64,000 nt of DNA from Paragonimus westermani. Lineage: Eukaryota > Platyhelminthes > Trematoda > Plagiorchiida > Troglotrematidae. The stretch is taken from assembly GCA_008508345.1 (NCBI GenBank), contig QNGE01000854.1, forward strand, positions 22,682-86,681, in the 5' to 3' direction. The position numbers were made by a program, and so were the translations under genes. The notes under the pieces were generated by a model. The model saw nothing but the letters and a program-made list of their open reading frames with translations. It had not been told where the DNA came from and searched no databases. Positions 49,268 to 61,200 of this stretch are shown piece after piece; the stretch's first letter is position 1, and the number at the start of each line of letters is the position of its first letter.

Positions 49268-49287
49268 GACTGTGATTAGTCACAGTC
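49268..49287. repeat. 8-bp perfect hairpin
   Basis: GACTGTGA, loop TTAG, TCACAGTC. No U-tract follows and the context is eukaryotic, so it is not called a terminator. Confidence 0.85.
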
Positions 49288-52200
49288 TCCGTCACAGAGG
49301 TTTTAAACAAGCGTCAGGGACCAAGGTGCCCATGAAATATTCCACGTCATAAAAATTCAGATTGAACTGGGTGACGAGATGTCGCGAGAGAAGTGTTCAG
49401 GGGCTTTGGCAAACGAACTGTGGTTCACAACCTGGCATCGATGAGGGTGACCTTAAGTCCAGAGACCACGGAGGCACCCGTTAGTCAAGGAGCTCACCGT
49501 ACTTGATTTACAAAGAGGCGGAAGTTTCACAGTGTACACATTACATTGAAAAACCGGGCGGTGGGATCACACTGACTCACTGCTATATAATTCTCCCTTT
49601 GAGATTGGAGTACACAGTATCACCAAATCATCACACGTTCACAAATGCTAGTCCACTGAGTCAGCTGTGCTATCCAAATCCGGTAGTAAGTTAGAAGCCA
49701 GATGTGTCCATTTTAACAAATCGCAACACAATGTGGAGTTTGTCAGCAAAACCATGAAGGAGAACTAATTCTCCTGTTTGGAAGTAGCGCTCACCAGATT
49801 TAAGAAAGATCTTTTGCTAAAGACATCGACCAGACAAGATTGATCATTCAATGTATTTCAAAAGCTTTGTGTCTGTGACAAAGAACGCGAGTTCGTGGAG
49901 GCTGCTGGTTGTAGTTTTTGTAAAATTCTCTTGAGTTCAATGATTAGTTTCTCACTAAAAGTTATTTCTTCACAAATTATTAACCCCTTTATTTCTGACC
50001 AGCAGTCACTAAGATATTTTGAAGCTGACGTTTATACATCTACTTCCTCGTGACTTCTGACAAACCAAACTGGGGCTGTTCACAGTGTGCTTTTTCAATT
50101 GGAGATGTCTGTGAAAGACTAGCGGCGATTAACAGAAATATGTTGTTGACAGTGATGCATCTTGTCGACGAGTCTCCCAGAAGATCAAAATCTGTCCATC
50201 ACTGAGCAAACGGCTCGCCTCTCACAGCCCCCGCTGGTATGGACATAACTTATCAACTCCATCTTGCTTAGTAGCACCTCGTCCTCTGGTTATATGTAAC
50301 ATATCAGGCTGATAGCCACCGTCTGTCGGGTAGTGTATAACCGCCGTTTGAGAGCTAATAACCAATGTTTTTTAAACTAATTTCCTCATTTTCACTACAT
50401 TTCATACGGAGAACACTGCAACGGTGAAACGAAAATTGAAATTTCGTATTTGGGTCCAGTTATCCATCCAACCCACTACGTCATACGGAATCCACCAGAT
50501 GCTTCAGTGGATCAGCAGCCCAAGCAGTTCACAGTGGAATCGACCAACTTCACTGTCGAAACATAGAACTGTACAAATTGTAGGAAGTGTTGCAGATTTC
50601 TTATTTTAGATGAAACTCACTCGCAAAAAATCCTGACTTCGGTCGGATTTGAAAGAGCACAAAAGTAGGCATGTTACTAAGCCAGGCTTATTGTGCTACA
50701 TAGAATGGTATGTAAGGTTTTCCTATAGCTTCATTTTGTGAGTTATGTGTGCACGTTTAAAAACTAACGGATGACGTAAGGCCAACTTTGTGATCTGAAG
50801 TCTGTACCAACTGCAATGGGAGATATGTGTTCACCTACGGCAAATGCAAATCTCCCACGGATACATTAAGGCATTCCTCAGTCATATGCACTCTGTTGCC
50901 CTGGTTTGCGTGAACCCTTCTGATTTCCAAGTGTGAACATTATTTTAGCTGAGAAAATTTGATCAACATGATGACAGCCAAAGCTCGTGATTTTGGTTGC
51001 TGATCGACGATTTAAACATTGTGGGGAAAATAGATATTTTCCATTCACAAGTGTGTCGTTTGTCGATAGGCAGCTTTAGCCCGCCATTGAATGTGGAGAC
51101 ACGAACCTTCCTTGTCGTGTCTTCATCCGCGTGGATTTGTGCCATTCTTTACAGTACGAGTGTTTTTGTTAACGTTTCTGCCACGCCAGTTGACAATCTA
51201 GTGTAGTGTGACAGCTGTATCCGTACTGAGATTTGTTCGGATCGGTTCGGTCGATTGTTTTGAATATTCACTCTGTCCTACCCTTCTGTCACAGTTTGTT
51301 AGAAGACTATAAAAACACCTGGTGTACACGTCAAGCCTGCATTATTTACTGACCATATAACAAAGACAGTAAAAATATCAATCCTTGTCTATTCCTACTT
51401 ATTTACCAAGAGCGATGTTGATCAACACTCACCGTCCGGCTTTGTGTGTGCATAAACTGTTGACTCACGCAGTTTGTCTGCCCTGGAACTGACGACAGTC
51501 TTTGTTTCATGTAAATCCAATCGTGGCCAAGTGAAGCATTATGTTTGAATGTTGGTCATTTGTGTATGTGCGTGCGGTCTATCCAACGTCCTCTCGGAAA
51601 ATTAGGCTCAAAGGATTATGCAGTAATAAAGAATATCGAATAAAAATAACCTATTACAGTGTGTAATAGACAGTCTTATCAATGACAATAGCGACGGAAA
51701 ATTCCTTTTCTTTCTCACATGGAAACAAAGATTGGTGTAACTGCGTGACTTGTGTTCCCAGTCGTCGATTTCCTGATGAGCAGAGCATCATTCCATTATC
51801 TTCAAGCAACATAACCAAACATCCTCTTTCAAGAATAAGGGAACCATTTGCTATACTAAACAGTTTTCCTTTCTCTAAAGAAACCGGAGCTGAAACGCTT
51901 GCGAAAATGATGTTAAGATAATTATCATCAGACTGTCAAATAAATGATGCTCATCGACCGGTTCACCACACTTATCAATCACTACCCACAAATTAATAGT
52001 TCCGAAGCGTATTCATAAAGTTTTGTTTGTCTGCATCGTAAAATCGGTGGGACAAAATTCTAGCGCTATGTGCACTGATATTTGCTTATTCGTTATGTCT
52101 ACCCTCCAAGTGCTGGATATCTGTGTGAACGGTTTTGTTAGAAACAACTCGGCCGTATTTAAGGCAGTCAACTACAGGTCATCCTCCACCTCAATATTTC

Positions 52201-52929
52201 CCATGCGGTTGCCGCTTCACAAGTAAATATCAGGCAAAACGTACTAGGGTAAGGTCTTAAGATTACTAGGGATAGTATAGTTACTGAAAGAGAGTCCTAG
52301 ATAACGGATTGCATCGTTCACTGGCTATGAGCCAAGTTTCTCTGGTATTTGTCCACGATTGATTCGCGCAACGTGTCCAACAGTGTCGCGTTGCAGACGG
52401 CAATGTCTATCATTCGATATGGCTTATCAAGTCCCGAGTGATCGCAGAAAATGGCACGCAAGATTCTCCAAACAGAAGGCTGAGTATAACATTTTTATCT
52501 ATATCGGACTTTTGACTTACCCCCATTGCGTGAGTTCCGGGATTCAAATCCGCTTTACGATTTGGACAAATCCGTCAGGTACAGACGCAGAAAACAATAA
52601 TTGCTTGTGGTTTCGATTTCAGCATTCTGAGTACCTATCAACAGCAGAATTGTAACATGTGTATTTTCGGGTACGGTCGTTTGCACTCCTGACGTAATGT
52701 ATGTGGAAGACTTGCTATTTCACCTACATTTCAGCGTCAGGCAATAAGTGCCGAGTGTTCCGACCTAATGGGTGCTAGTATGGGACTTGGCTGACAAAAG
52801 TTGAAGGTCACTCACAACTGAGTGCAGCTTTTGCGTTTTCACAGAATTTCACGTGAGCCGACTTCGAACGGATGCACTTTACTTTAGTTTCAAGCTTGTC
52901 AGCCCTAGTCAGCAACGCATATCTTTGAC

Positions 52930-53030
52930 ACAGCCCCGCCTAGACCTCCGAATACCTTTCTATGAGTCAACCATGTTAACTACTGCACCACGGACTTCAC
53001 ACAAAGTGAGACTGAATTATCATATGCAAA
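52930..53030 (-). repeat. tRNA-like SINE fragment, second copy
   Basis: Minus-strand A box TGGTGCAGTAGTTAAC (52990 to 52975) and a decayed B box GGTATTCGGAGGTC (about 52956 to 52943). It is preceded by a leader (CATATGATAAT, GTGTGAAGTC) that also precedes the A box at 0.47 kb. The shared leader makes it a repeat family, not two unrelated tRNA pseudogenes. Confidence 0.45.
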
Positions 53031-54256
53031 ATTTCGGCCAGATAGGATTATAAGTAATACTCTGATTGTCGGATATTCTCGACAGCAGACAGCAGTTGCC
53101 CAAGTTGTGGGTAATGTTCAACCTATTACAAAGTAATGTGCCTTCAGGTGCGGCGTCTGCCTGCCGCTAATTCGTGGTTCATCAAAGGTTAACTCTATTT
53201 AAGTTCACCTGTCTGGTCGGTCACTTCATACATAATCATCCCCATAATCACCACATCAGAAACAGTGATACGCCATACAGATTGACCTCAACGTTCAATG
53301 AAAATGGCGCGGTCAACCCACCATGCCCGCGTACTATAACGCATTCGTAACGCCCACGCGGCCTAAATTAGGCAAGGCCAAGTTGTGTGTGTCATTCGGT
53401 TCACTTGCGCACTGTCTAACATCGATGATGACAGAAGCGATCATTTTTGTTTGTATACGCCCCATAAAATGTGTGAAAGCCGAACACAAGATACCCGCGT
53501 GTGCGCGAATCACACTGTTGGCAAGGGATAACAGCTCCAAAAATCTCAGTGGAAATGATCAGCCGAAAATGGGTTCCCCAGACTGCTGTCCATTTGAATT
53601 CCGTCCATCCATTAGCACTACATAATGTGAAGCTTCATTTGTTTGACTAATCCATTAGAGTTCACATAACACCGTCTTGCGGCGAACCTAATCCACTTAC
53701 GTGGTCCTGCATTACTAACTCAGACAGTGCACATGAAACTGATGGTTGAACATAGTTCACACCTCGTTTGACCTCGATTCCGTATTGGCGAATATGCCAA
53801 TAAACTAATGAGCTCACCAGGACCAAAGGAATTAATTTTTGTCCACGTCACAAGGACATGATCTACTGTTCTGATGAGTGTTTTATGTCGATTATTTTCG
53901 TGAAGGACTGTTATGTTTTTCGGTGAACATGTCATCCATTAAAGTGCACCATTCCTAATATCACGTGATACATGTGCGGTTTGGCGGACTTTTTCACCTG
54001 GAAGAATTTGAGCCTTGATCGACTCGAATCATCGACAGGAGAAGAGTGATAGAGACTAATGCCATCAGACTCTACAGCACATATGTTTGTGCGCTAGTAC
54101 AGTCCGAACGAACAATGTCTCAATTGACCACTTGTCACAAAGTCAAATAAAGCCGTATCAAGCCTAAACCTTTTGACACCGATAAGCACCTGTCCTATGA
54201 GGTACACGTTCATGTGCATACCACTCCACCCACCCACATGGAGAATATAATGATGA

Positions 54257-54275
54257 CCCCCCCCCCTAAAAAAAA
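54257..54275. repeat. Homopolymer C10 / A8
   Basis: Ten C, one T, eight A. It is a simple repeat prone to length error in sequencing. Confidence 0.9.
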
Positions 54276-54840
54276 CCGGGGTATTTAATGATCCATCGAG
54301 CTTCCTGCATACAATCAGAAAATAATTTTATAATGTTAAAAGCGAAAAGCGGCACTTTTGTGTAATGAGCTTTCGATTAAGCTGGCTCATTGTGGCTGAT
54401 TCAGACAGTGTAGTGTTCATGACAATGACACAAATTCGGCCTGATCTGTTGGCACGTTTGCCTGTGTCAGTGAATCAAAGTTAACTGATGAGTCAAGGTG
54501 TGACACTGAGTTTTTTCCTGCATTAATGCTGGGAATGAGATGGAAGTGAACAGCCTGAACGGTTTAGCAGAACAGAACTTGCTTTCCGCAGATGCTGTGA
54601 GATGAGTTTCCAACAGATTGGCGATGTCATTATGGCCGAGATGTCATTGAAGGATTACAGTGATGGCTGAAACCGTTCAGGTAGTCATGAAAACTGTTTT
54701 TGCCTTAATAACTCGTTCAAAAAATGACAACGAATAACCATTTCTTGTAAAAATTCCCAACGTAGTCATGAAAAATAATGTGTAGCGAACAAGCTCGTTT
54801 TCATTGGTTCATCATCAGGCTAAATACATCACATTTATAA

Positions 54841-55048
54841 CATATCTGCACCAAATTTACTAGGAATGAAGTTGATTAGTTTGACCGTCGTGTTTAACAT
54901 GTTATTGATAAACAGATTGGGAATAACCCAACGTTACGAGCAAGTTGTAAGACCCTATGTTTCAACCACCTCGGGTAGCCTTCCTCAGGAGTGTTGTAAT
55001 CGAAATCACATTCAGATGTGTTATTCTCAATCTGTTTATCAATAACAT
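54841..55048 (-). ncRNA. Family B PLE terminal motif inside an inverted repeat
   Basis: Minus strand: arm 55048-55020, core CTGAGGA, bulged A, stem II GGCTACC/GGTGGTT, GAAAC (about 54964 to 54960), loop ATAGG, triplet GTC, then TTACAACTTGCTCG and the second arm 54927-54899. The arms are 29 bp with one mismatch; the 92-bp loop between them holds the core. C15.2-G16.2, A15.1-U16.1 and C17 fit a hammerhead with a 2-bp stem III. A proximal stem I is not visible; the long arms could replace it at a distance. It lies just past the PLE frame that ends at 55127, in sense. Confidence 0.6.
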
Positions 55049-55126
55049 CACCTTTATATCACACGTTTCACGGGAGAATCGTTAGTGGAGTAAACGGGGG
55101 GACGTGTGGTTAATGTCACACTGCAA

Positions 55127-55621
55127 TCAAGCACCCACTTGAACAATGGGTCTTGACAGGCTAACAGGGTGGAGGATTGGCCAGGGCAGATCCAACCTCT
55201 GAACAAAACGTTTCTGGGCGCACACGGGTGGGTTATACATACGGATCCCAATAGCCTCTGCTGTAGATAGAATCCTACTCCTCACCGCTCTCGACTGGAT
55301 GGCCTTAACCCGATAGATTGGACGAAATTCGTCCATTACGTCGACAGTGTGATTTGAATCCACCAGGTGTGATAGTATGGCGCTGCAGACAGACTTTGTT
55401 ATACCACTGTTGAGCCAAGCTGGATGATGTTCCCGGATCCGTTCCGATAAGCGCCGAGTCGTGCGGCCAACGTAACTTGTCCCACAGGAACAAGTAAATG
55501 AGTATACACCAAACGTGGCTACAGAACTAGGCACTTTATCTTTTAAGCGTGAGCACAAAACCGGATTGGACGTAAAGTGTTCTACAGGGTACAGCTGGTC
55601 TCTTTTATTCGGCCGGCGCAT
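55127..55621 (-). CDS. PLE GIY-YIG endonuclease domain, intact frame
   Basis: 164 codons uninterrupted. Blocks: GVYSFTCSCGTSYVGRTTRR, LSERIREHHPAWLNSG, AILSHLVDSNHTVDVMDEFR, SRILSTAEAIGIRMYNPPVC, AQKRFVQRLDLPWP. The zinc-type C-x-C-G, the YVGRT core, the R-I-x-EH helix, the H-x4-D-x3-H region and the Glu of AEAIGIR are all present, so on sequence the nuclease could be functional. In the element it would cut DNA to prime reverse transcription. The start at 55621 is only the frame boundary after a shift; the true protein continues upstream into the RT. Confidence 0.85.
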   Translation of the reverse strand: MRRPNKRDQLYPVEHFTSNPVLCSRLKDKVPSSVATFGVYSFTCSCGTSYVGRTTRRLSERIREHHPAWLNSGITKSVCSAILSHLVDSNHTVDVMDEFRPIYRVKAIQSRAVRSRILSTAEAIGIRMYNPPVCAQKRFVQRLDLPWPILHPVSLSRPIVQVGA

Positions 55622-56343
55622 GGCCCTATCTATGAACCTTTCCGGGTATCCGTTCTGTATGAATATTGTGCATATGAATGCTAATTCTTCCGTAATTGTG
55701 CCGTCTGTGCAAATTCATAAAGCTCTTCCCGTCAAACAGTTGATCAGATTTCTTTTCGAGGCAAGTCATAGGAAACTATCAGAATGAATATACTGATCAT
55801 TTCAAGTATCCTTTCTATGTATCGCTTTCAGAATGGAGTCATCAGCATGGTGACGCGAACTTACATCCAAAAAGTTTAACTGGCTATTCATTTCGGTCTC
55901 CAACGAAAATTGTAAATTTTGGTGCGCGGATTTGAATGTTGCCAAGATGTCAGTTGGGTCAACGTTATTATCGAGTACGCAAGGGATGTCGTCAACATAC
56001 CTCTTATAAAATTTGTTGGACTCAACTGTTCGTTTTCTACTTTCGCCCTGAAAATGTCCATAAGCAGTGGTTCCAGTGGCGATCCCATTGCAACACCATC
56101 CTTTTGTCGGTAGATTCCTTCATTGAACTTAAACCGTACGTTGTAAATACATAGATAAAGTAATTGTTTGAGTTCGACCGACGGTATCTGAATATTTATG
56201 TCGCTGTTCACAATACACTCACACGGGTAATCTATGGTCTCCTTTAATGGGACGCTGGTAAACAAGGATGTGACGTCTAGAGAAAACATTGATTGCCCTG
56301 TTAGATTGGCATCCTTAACCGCATCCCCGAGGTCATATGAGTC
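55622..56343 (-). pseudogene. PLE reverse transcriptase part, frameshifted
   Basis: It opens at about 56343 with DSYDLGDAVKDANLTGQSMF, then motif A SLDVTSLFTSVPLKETID, LLYLCIYNVRFKFNEGIYRQ and motif B GVAMGSPLEPLLMDIFRAKVE. A shift near 56.03 kb moves to another frame with FYKRYVDDIPCVL (motif C, YVDD at 55999 to 55988), TFKSAHQNLQFSLETE and LNFLDV. It then continues through stops with RNLINCLTG and FIQNGYPERFIDRAM into the endonuclease frame. All catalytic blocks remain, separated by one shift and a few stops. The 5' end is truncated just before motif A. Confidence 0.8.
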
Positions 56344-57256
56344 TCATAAGCTGTGTGTTGAATAATCATTTCCCATTAACAACACGTTAGCCTAGCATAA
56401 TAAAATCAATACTGAAAAGCCAACAATTATGGCAGTTCAGGCACTGACCCTCCACAAACGTGTCCGGTAGACAAATCGTGGCAGAGAGCCAGTACCAAAA
56501 CATTCTAAGAGAATAGCCAGTACCAGCAGTGTATCAGAGTGCTGATGCTCGGTGGTAAAGCTCGTGTTTGAGTTGAACCGGTTTTTTGGGTCAAGTATGC
56601 CTCTTATTATGATTTGATATTAATCAATAACAATTTGCGGCTGACAGAACAACAAAAGATGTGTGTAAACACCACTTTTTGTCGTCTGTAGTCGCTAGTG
56701 TGTGTGAAAACGTCTGGTTCATGTTATCCTCATCTGTTGTAACTAAGCCACCCAAACACCGATGAAATATCTAGATGAGTTCCATCGGTCACGTGGTTTG
56801 TATGACAAAATTGAAGGAGGAGTATCTTTTCTCTTCCTTTATTTACACCCCTCTAAAGTCGGAAAGAATGTAAATTTAGACGACTGCAGTGTTCATCCGT
56901 CGTGGTATTTCAAAGCCAGCCGGCAACATTTGTGCTGATCGCGTACGAAATGCGGCTGCTCACTGACGTATATTTTGAAAAATGATAACTACACAATTAA
57001 ACGGTAGTATGATAGAAGATGAAAGTTTGCTGCATTTGAGCCAGGTGCACTAGCTAGTATAAAGCTTCAGTCGTTGAGACCACCAGTGGTGGGATTAGAC
57101 AAATAGGTAACCCTATAATCAGGTGATCGGCAAGTGTGCACAGTTCAACTGACTGATTGTGAACGGTCTTTAGGCACTATCTACGAAGTTACGGTTCTCT
57201 GTCATCTCTAAACCATCTATGGGTAGTATGTTGTAATCAACTGTACATCCACACCG

Positions 57257-57278
57257 ACTACTGCTGATATGCAGTAGT
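57257..57278. repeat. 8-bp perfect hairpin
   Basis: ACTACTGC, loop TGATAT, GCAGTAGT, followed by ATTTTT. Confidence 0.85.
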
Positions 57279-58019
57279 ATTTTTAATGGTTTCCCTGTTG
57301 TTTATTTCCATCAGTGAGGTAAATGGAGGTGTAAGCCAGGCACAATAGTGCTTACACATTGACTTGTAATCATTGCACAGAAACACCATGCCGAACCACT
57401 TGAAAAGTCTACCTAGGCACGTGGTTAGATTGTCCTAAGTACAACACTCCTTAATTATCTCAAAAAATTCGGAACATTTTAATCGAAAAACGATGTCTCT
57501 ATCAAGGTCAATCACAGTTACAATTTACGAAAGAAAAGATGCGTTATGTAGGTTTTCCTTTCTGATAAAAGCGAGTAGTCTATCAATCACTTGTTTTGTG
57601 CACTGTCCCGGTGAAACTCATCCCTATGAAACCGCATTGCAAATGCTGTCTTCCACTTTGAATCACCAAACAAAATTTAACCACTTTGAGCGTAAACTGA
57701 TGCTTATAGTTCAGTGAGTTCACTGATGCAATTAGATAGATTTGACGTTCTCTCAAACAGTTTGATTGATCGAGTGATGAAGCGGATTGAGTTTACTTTT
57801 CGAAAAAATCTACACAGTAAAAATGATTTCATTGTATCATTGCAATTTATACGTATCTCATTTTTAAACAGTTAGCTAGAGTAGAACTCGTTGCGTTGTG
57901 CACACAACTCGTACGAGACGTTGACTAAGGAATTACGTAAACAATGGCCATAACATATTCATTGAAGTCAAATTAATACTCGATCAGAAACCCTACCCCG
58001 GAGAGAAGACACCTACCCA

Positions 58020-58268
58020 CTATGCTCGACGGAACGGTTCGTCTTCATATCCTGACCGCTTCATTGCTTCACCACTATACCGTCTTTTCCAATTTGTTAG
58101 TGGTCCCATTATGTTACTCATGGTGAGGTGAACGGCCAGGTGGCATGCGGAGGGCATGACACAACCATCACAGGCTATGCAACGTGAACAGGTGACCAAC
58201 TGGTCGCAAGTCAGACACCACGGAATACGGACTGGTGAAATGAAACATTGTTCACACCACCACCTCAA
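58020..58268 (-). CDS. Candidate B-box-like Cys-rich segment (weak)
   Basis: An 82-codon frame whose first half reads WCEQC, then PWCLTCDQLVTCSRCIACDG and a SACHLAVHL block. The spacing C-x2-C-x9-C-x2-C-x5-C-x2-C, ending in C-H-x3-H, resembles B-box zinc fingers, with extra Cys pairs. A possible acceptor (CTAATTGAG) precedes it. No RING, coiled coil or NHL neighbour is visible within several kb. It could be a host exon or a Cys-rich chance frame. Confidence 0.22.
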   Translation of the reverse strand: MRWWCEQCFISPVRIPWCLTCDQLVTCSRCIACDGCVMPSACHLAVHLTMSNIMGPLTNWKRRYSGEAMKRSGYEDEPFRRA

Positions 58269-61200
58269 TTAGAGGACGCAATATTGACCAAGCATTGCAA
58301 TTCTGTTTGCATCTTCGTCGTGAACATGTCATCTTCCCGAACTGTGGAACAAAGCAGATCGCCCACATTCATTGTGTACCTTGACTTTCAGGAACATATG
58401 TGATGAGTGCCGGGCAGTTTACAGTAATCTATCATCAGCATTTGGGGAATTAATAGGAAGGAAACTTAAATAGACACCTTTCATGAGTGCATGATTCAAC
58501 TCTTGTAAGTAGGATTTCATTTTTCTTGAAAACCCCTTCAGTAGCACTTGGGAAGCACAATAATCAATCAAGTCCATATTCTGTACACGGTTATTCCCAG
58601 TACACACCACAGCTGCTTATAGCTTGCTGGGTTTAGATCCACATCACAAACGCCGAGGACAAGGACCGAAACCAATAAACAAATACCTGACTCCTAGGCC
58701 ACCCGAGAACGACATCCACTAGGACACAGGGTTGCGTTTAGTAGGGATGAATGAGAGCATGCTGTTGCACGCCGAAATTGATCCAGCCAAGTAACGCAAT
58801 CTCATGTTCGATCATATTCGTAAGGAGAACAGTATATTTCTGACAGTTAGGATTTGGCTGGCCATCAAATTAATTGTTTTCGGTTTTCCCCGGGACAGTG
58901 TCATGCAGCAAAAACTAAGGAAGTGAGGAATTCAAATGGAAGTGGGTGAAGGCAGACAAAGAACAGCTAAACGGTACCTAATCTTATCTGGTTCATTACA
59001 ATTTGATAATGAGAATCGACAATTCATGTAGGAACACTGGTCAACTAGTACAGTGGTATACTTCTGGTAGGTATGCAAGTTTACTACGAAATTCATAGGA
59101 AGAGTGTTTAACTCTGAAAATAGTTATTTTCAGTTGATTTTGTGTTGATCGATTCGGAAACAGTAGTAGAATTTGGACACAATGTTTCCAGCAAAACTGT
59201 TTGGAAAATTCAACAAGTACAAATGTGCAAGTTGGGAAAAATTTTCTATAAAAGAATTAAAAGTTCACTGTGTAAAACGATTTATTGCCTCGTAGCACGC
59301 GCTCTGTAGGTTGCGCATCAGAACTAGAGACAAGTATGAGTTAACTGTAAATGAATGATTCTGAGAGCCGGACCACCATAACTCCCCGTTTAATTTCTCA
59401 CGTGTGTTTCGTGACCGTGTTTGAAAGCATCAGTTGACTGTAATGTGGACACTGGCCCTGATAAGAAGTTCCATATTTTGAACTCTGCGTCACCCACTAT
59501 AGGATGTCTGTAAGTTTGGCAACAGTTATGAAGCTGCAGTGCAAACAAATTTTCAATGCGTGGTGGTCTTCTGGGTGAACGGGCCTTGCGTCATCTGGTT
59601 TCACTGATGGTTGATTCCGTCGGTTATAATTAACGTTAACAATACACAGAGGTTAAGTACATCTTAGGAACTCTGTATGAATGTGGTGAAGAACCAATTA
59701 TTGTGAACAACTCAGTCAAACTTTGATTTAATATCCGATAGGAACCATGTGTTTCACGAATTACGAAGGATGAGCATGAATGTTACTCACAAACTGAGGT
59801 GACACCAGCAAATTGAACAGCTACGAAGTGTTTTGAGTGTAAGACGTTCTCTACCAGTTGCGGGTCAACTCAATTGTCGCGTTGTCATTTTTGACTATGG
59901 AGAAGCAGCCCTCAGGTACAGCGAAATAACCAGACACATTCGGTCTTGGACTGTGTTCACGGGCAGTGGCACCCCAGTTGAAGTGTTCACACAGAAGGCA
60001 CATCAGTGCTTTTCATACTGGAGTAACAGTTCTTGAAATGGCTTTTGAGCTACACAATTGTGAAACCTCCTATACCGTACTCATTGAGCCTCAAGTGCAA
60101 CATTGCAGATTCATCAGAGCTGACGTTAACGGACGAGTCTATGCACTAAAACCGGTTTGTCTTCATGGTACACCTTTTTTAATTGTTCCTGGAACTTGCT
60201 AAGGATGGTACTCCATGAACATCCCCTTAGGAACCAAAGTTAGATTTTAGATGACAGCGCAGATTTAGTCGCCTAAGTGCTTACTAGAAAGTCACACGAG
60301 AACTCAGTGAATCTACCGACGGTTGACAACAATGCGGCTGCTATGAAACTGCCTGGTTTTTGGCGGTCACGACGATGGTTGATTATCTGATTAGTTAACC
60401 CTCAAAAAGCGACTGGTTGGAGAACAATGCTCAAGACAGGTGCATTTCACAATACCATAAAACCGTCTAAAAGATGACATTATGACCTATGGATATATGA
60501 CCATGAAATGTCATCAGCTGTTGGAAATTGTCGGTGGAGTAAGCGTTTTCCTCTTTGCAGCAGCTGTAGTAATGTCGTGTTTCCGAGCGCGTAATCAGTT
60601 AGTCTATTAGAAAGTGAAACGGATTATATGTTGTCAAGAATTTCGACAAAACCTTTATCAGTTATGATTACCGCACATGTATCTAACAAGTCAAAAATTT
60701 CAGGATTGTGTTTTCGTCTCCGTCTACAGTGCAGTAAAATAGTTTCCAATTGTTACCCAGTCTTCAATTCAGTTGCATCCGATAGTTTTATGCAAGATGT
60801 ATGGTCTAGTAACGAAGTGTTAACCGACTGGAACAATGAATGGGTGAGTACAGGCAAACTAGTGGAATTGACTTAGATAGCAGTCATTGCTCGGTTCTGA
60901 GGACATATGTGGTATGCCTGCGTAATCGAAACTTTTTCTCTTTCAAAGGGCTAAGAAAAGAGCTTACCAATAAATTGGGTGGGGCAGATTCGGAGTGATA
61001 AATACCATGTTCGACGGAAAGTTGACGAAAGACCCCCTTGACGTTGTGTATATGTGAACTAAAGTATAAATTATTTTACGTATGGATTCACACTGAAATT
61101 TCGTCAGACTAGGCAACAACTATATAAATGTTGTGGGCGTGGCGTGCGGTCGTGTTTGCTAAATTGCACTGTGCTCCCCTGTCAGATAAATCACATTTTA

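Larger units (their letters stand above)
48150..54780. other. No recognisable gene
   Basis: Scanned on both strands. Contains the hairpin at 49.27 kb, the second tRNA-like fragment at 52.93-53.03 kb and a C10/A8 homopolymer stretch at 54257-54275. No coding region that I can defend. Confidence 0.4.
54780..56343 (-). mobile_element. Penelope-like element, 5'-truncated (family B)
   Basis: It comprises the RT part, the endonuclease and the terminal motif in order on the minus strand, about 1.56 kb. The 3' limit near 54.78 kb is estimated from the tail shared with other copies. No target-site duplication was found. Confidence 0.75.

Noticed and set aside
49268..49287. Hairpin as a bacterial-type terminator
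   Set aside because: No U-tract, no upstream gene, and the window is eukaryotic.
54481..54515. CTGATGAGTC...GAC as another hammerhead
   Set aside because: The stem II pairing exists, but it is followed by ACTGAG rather than GAAA, so the core is incomplete.
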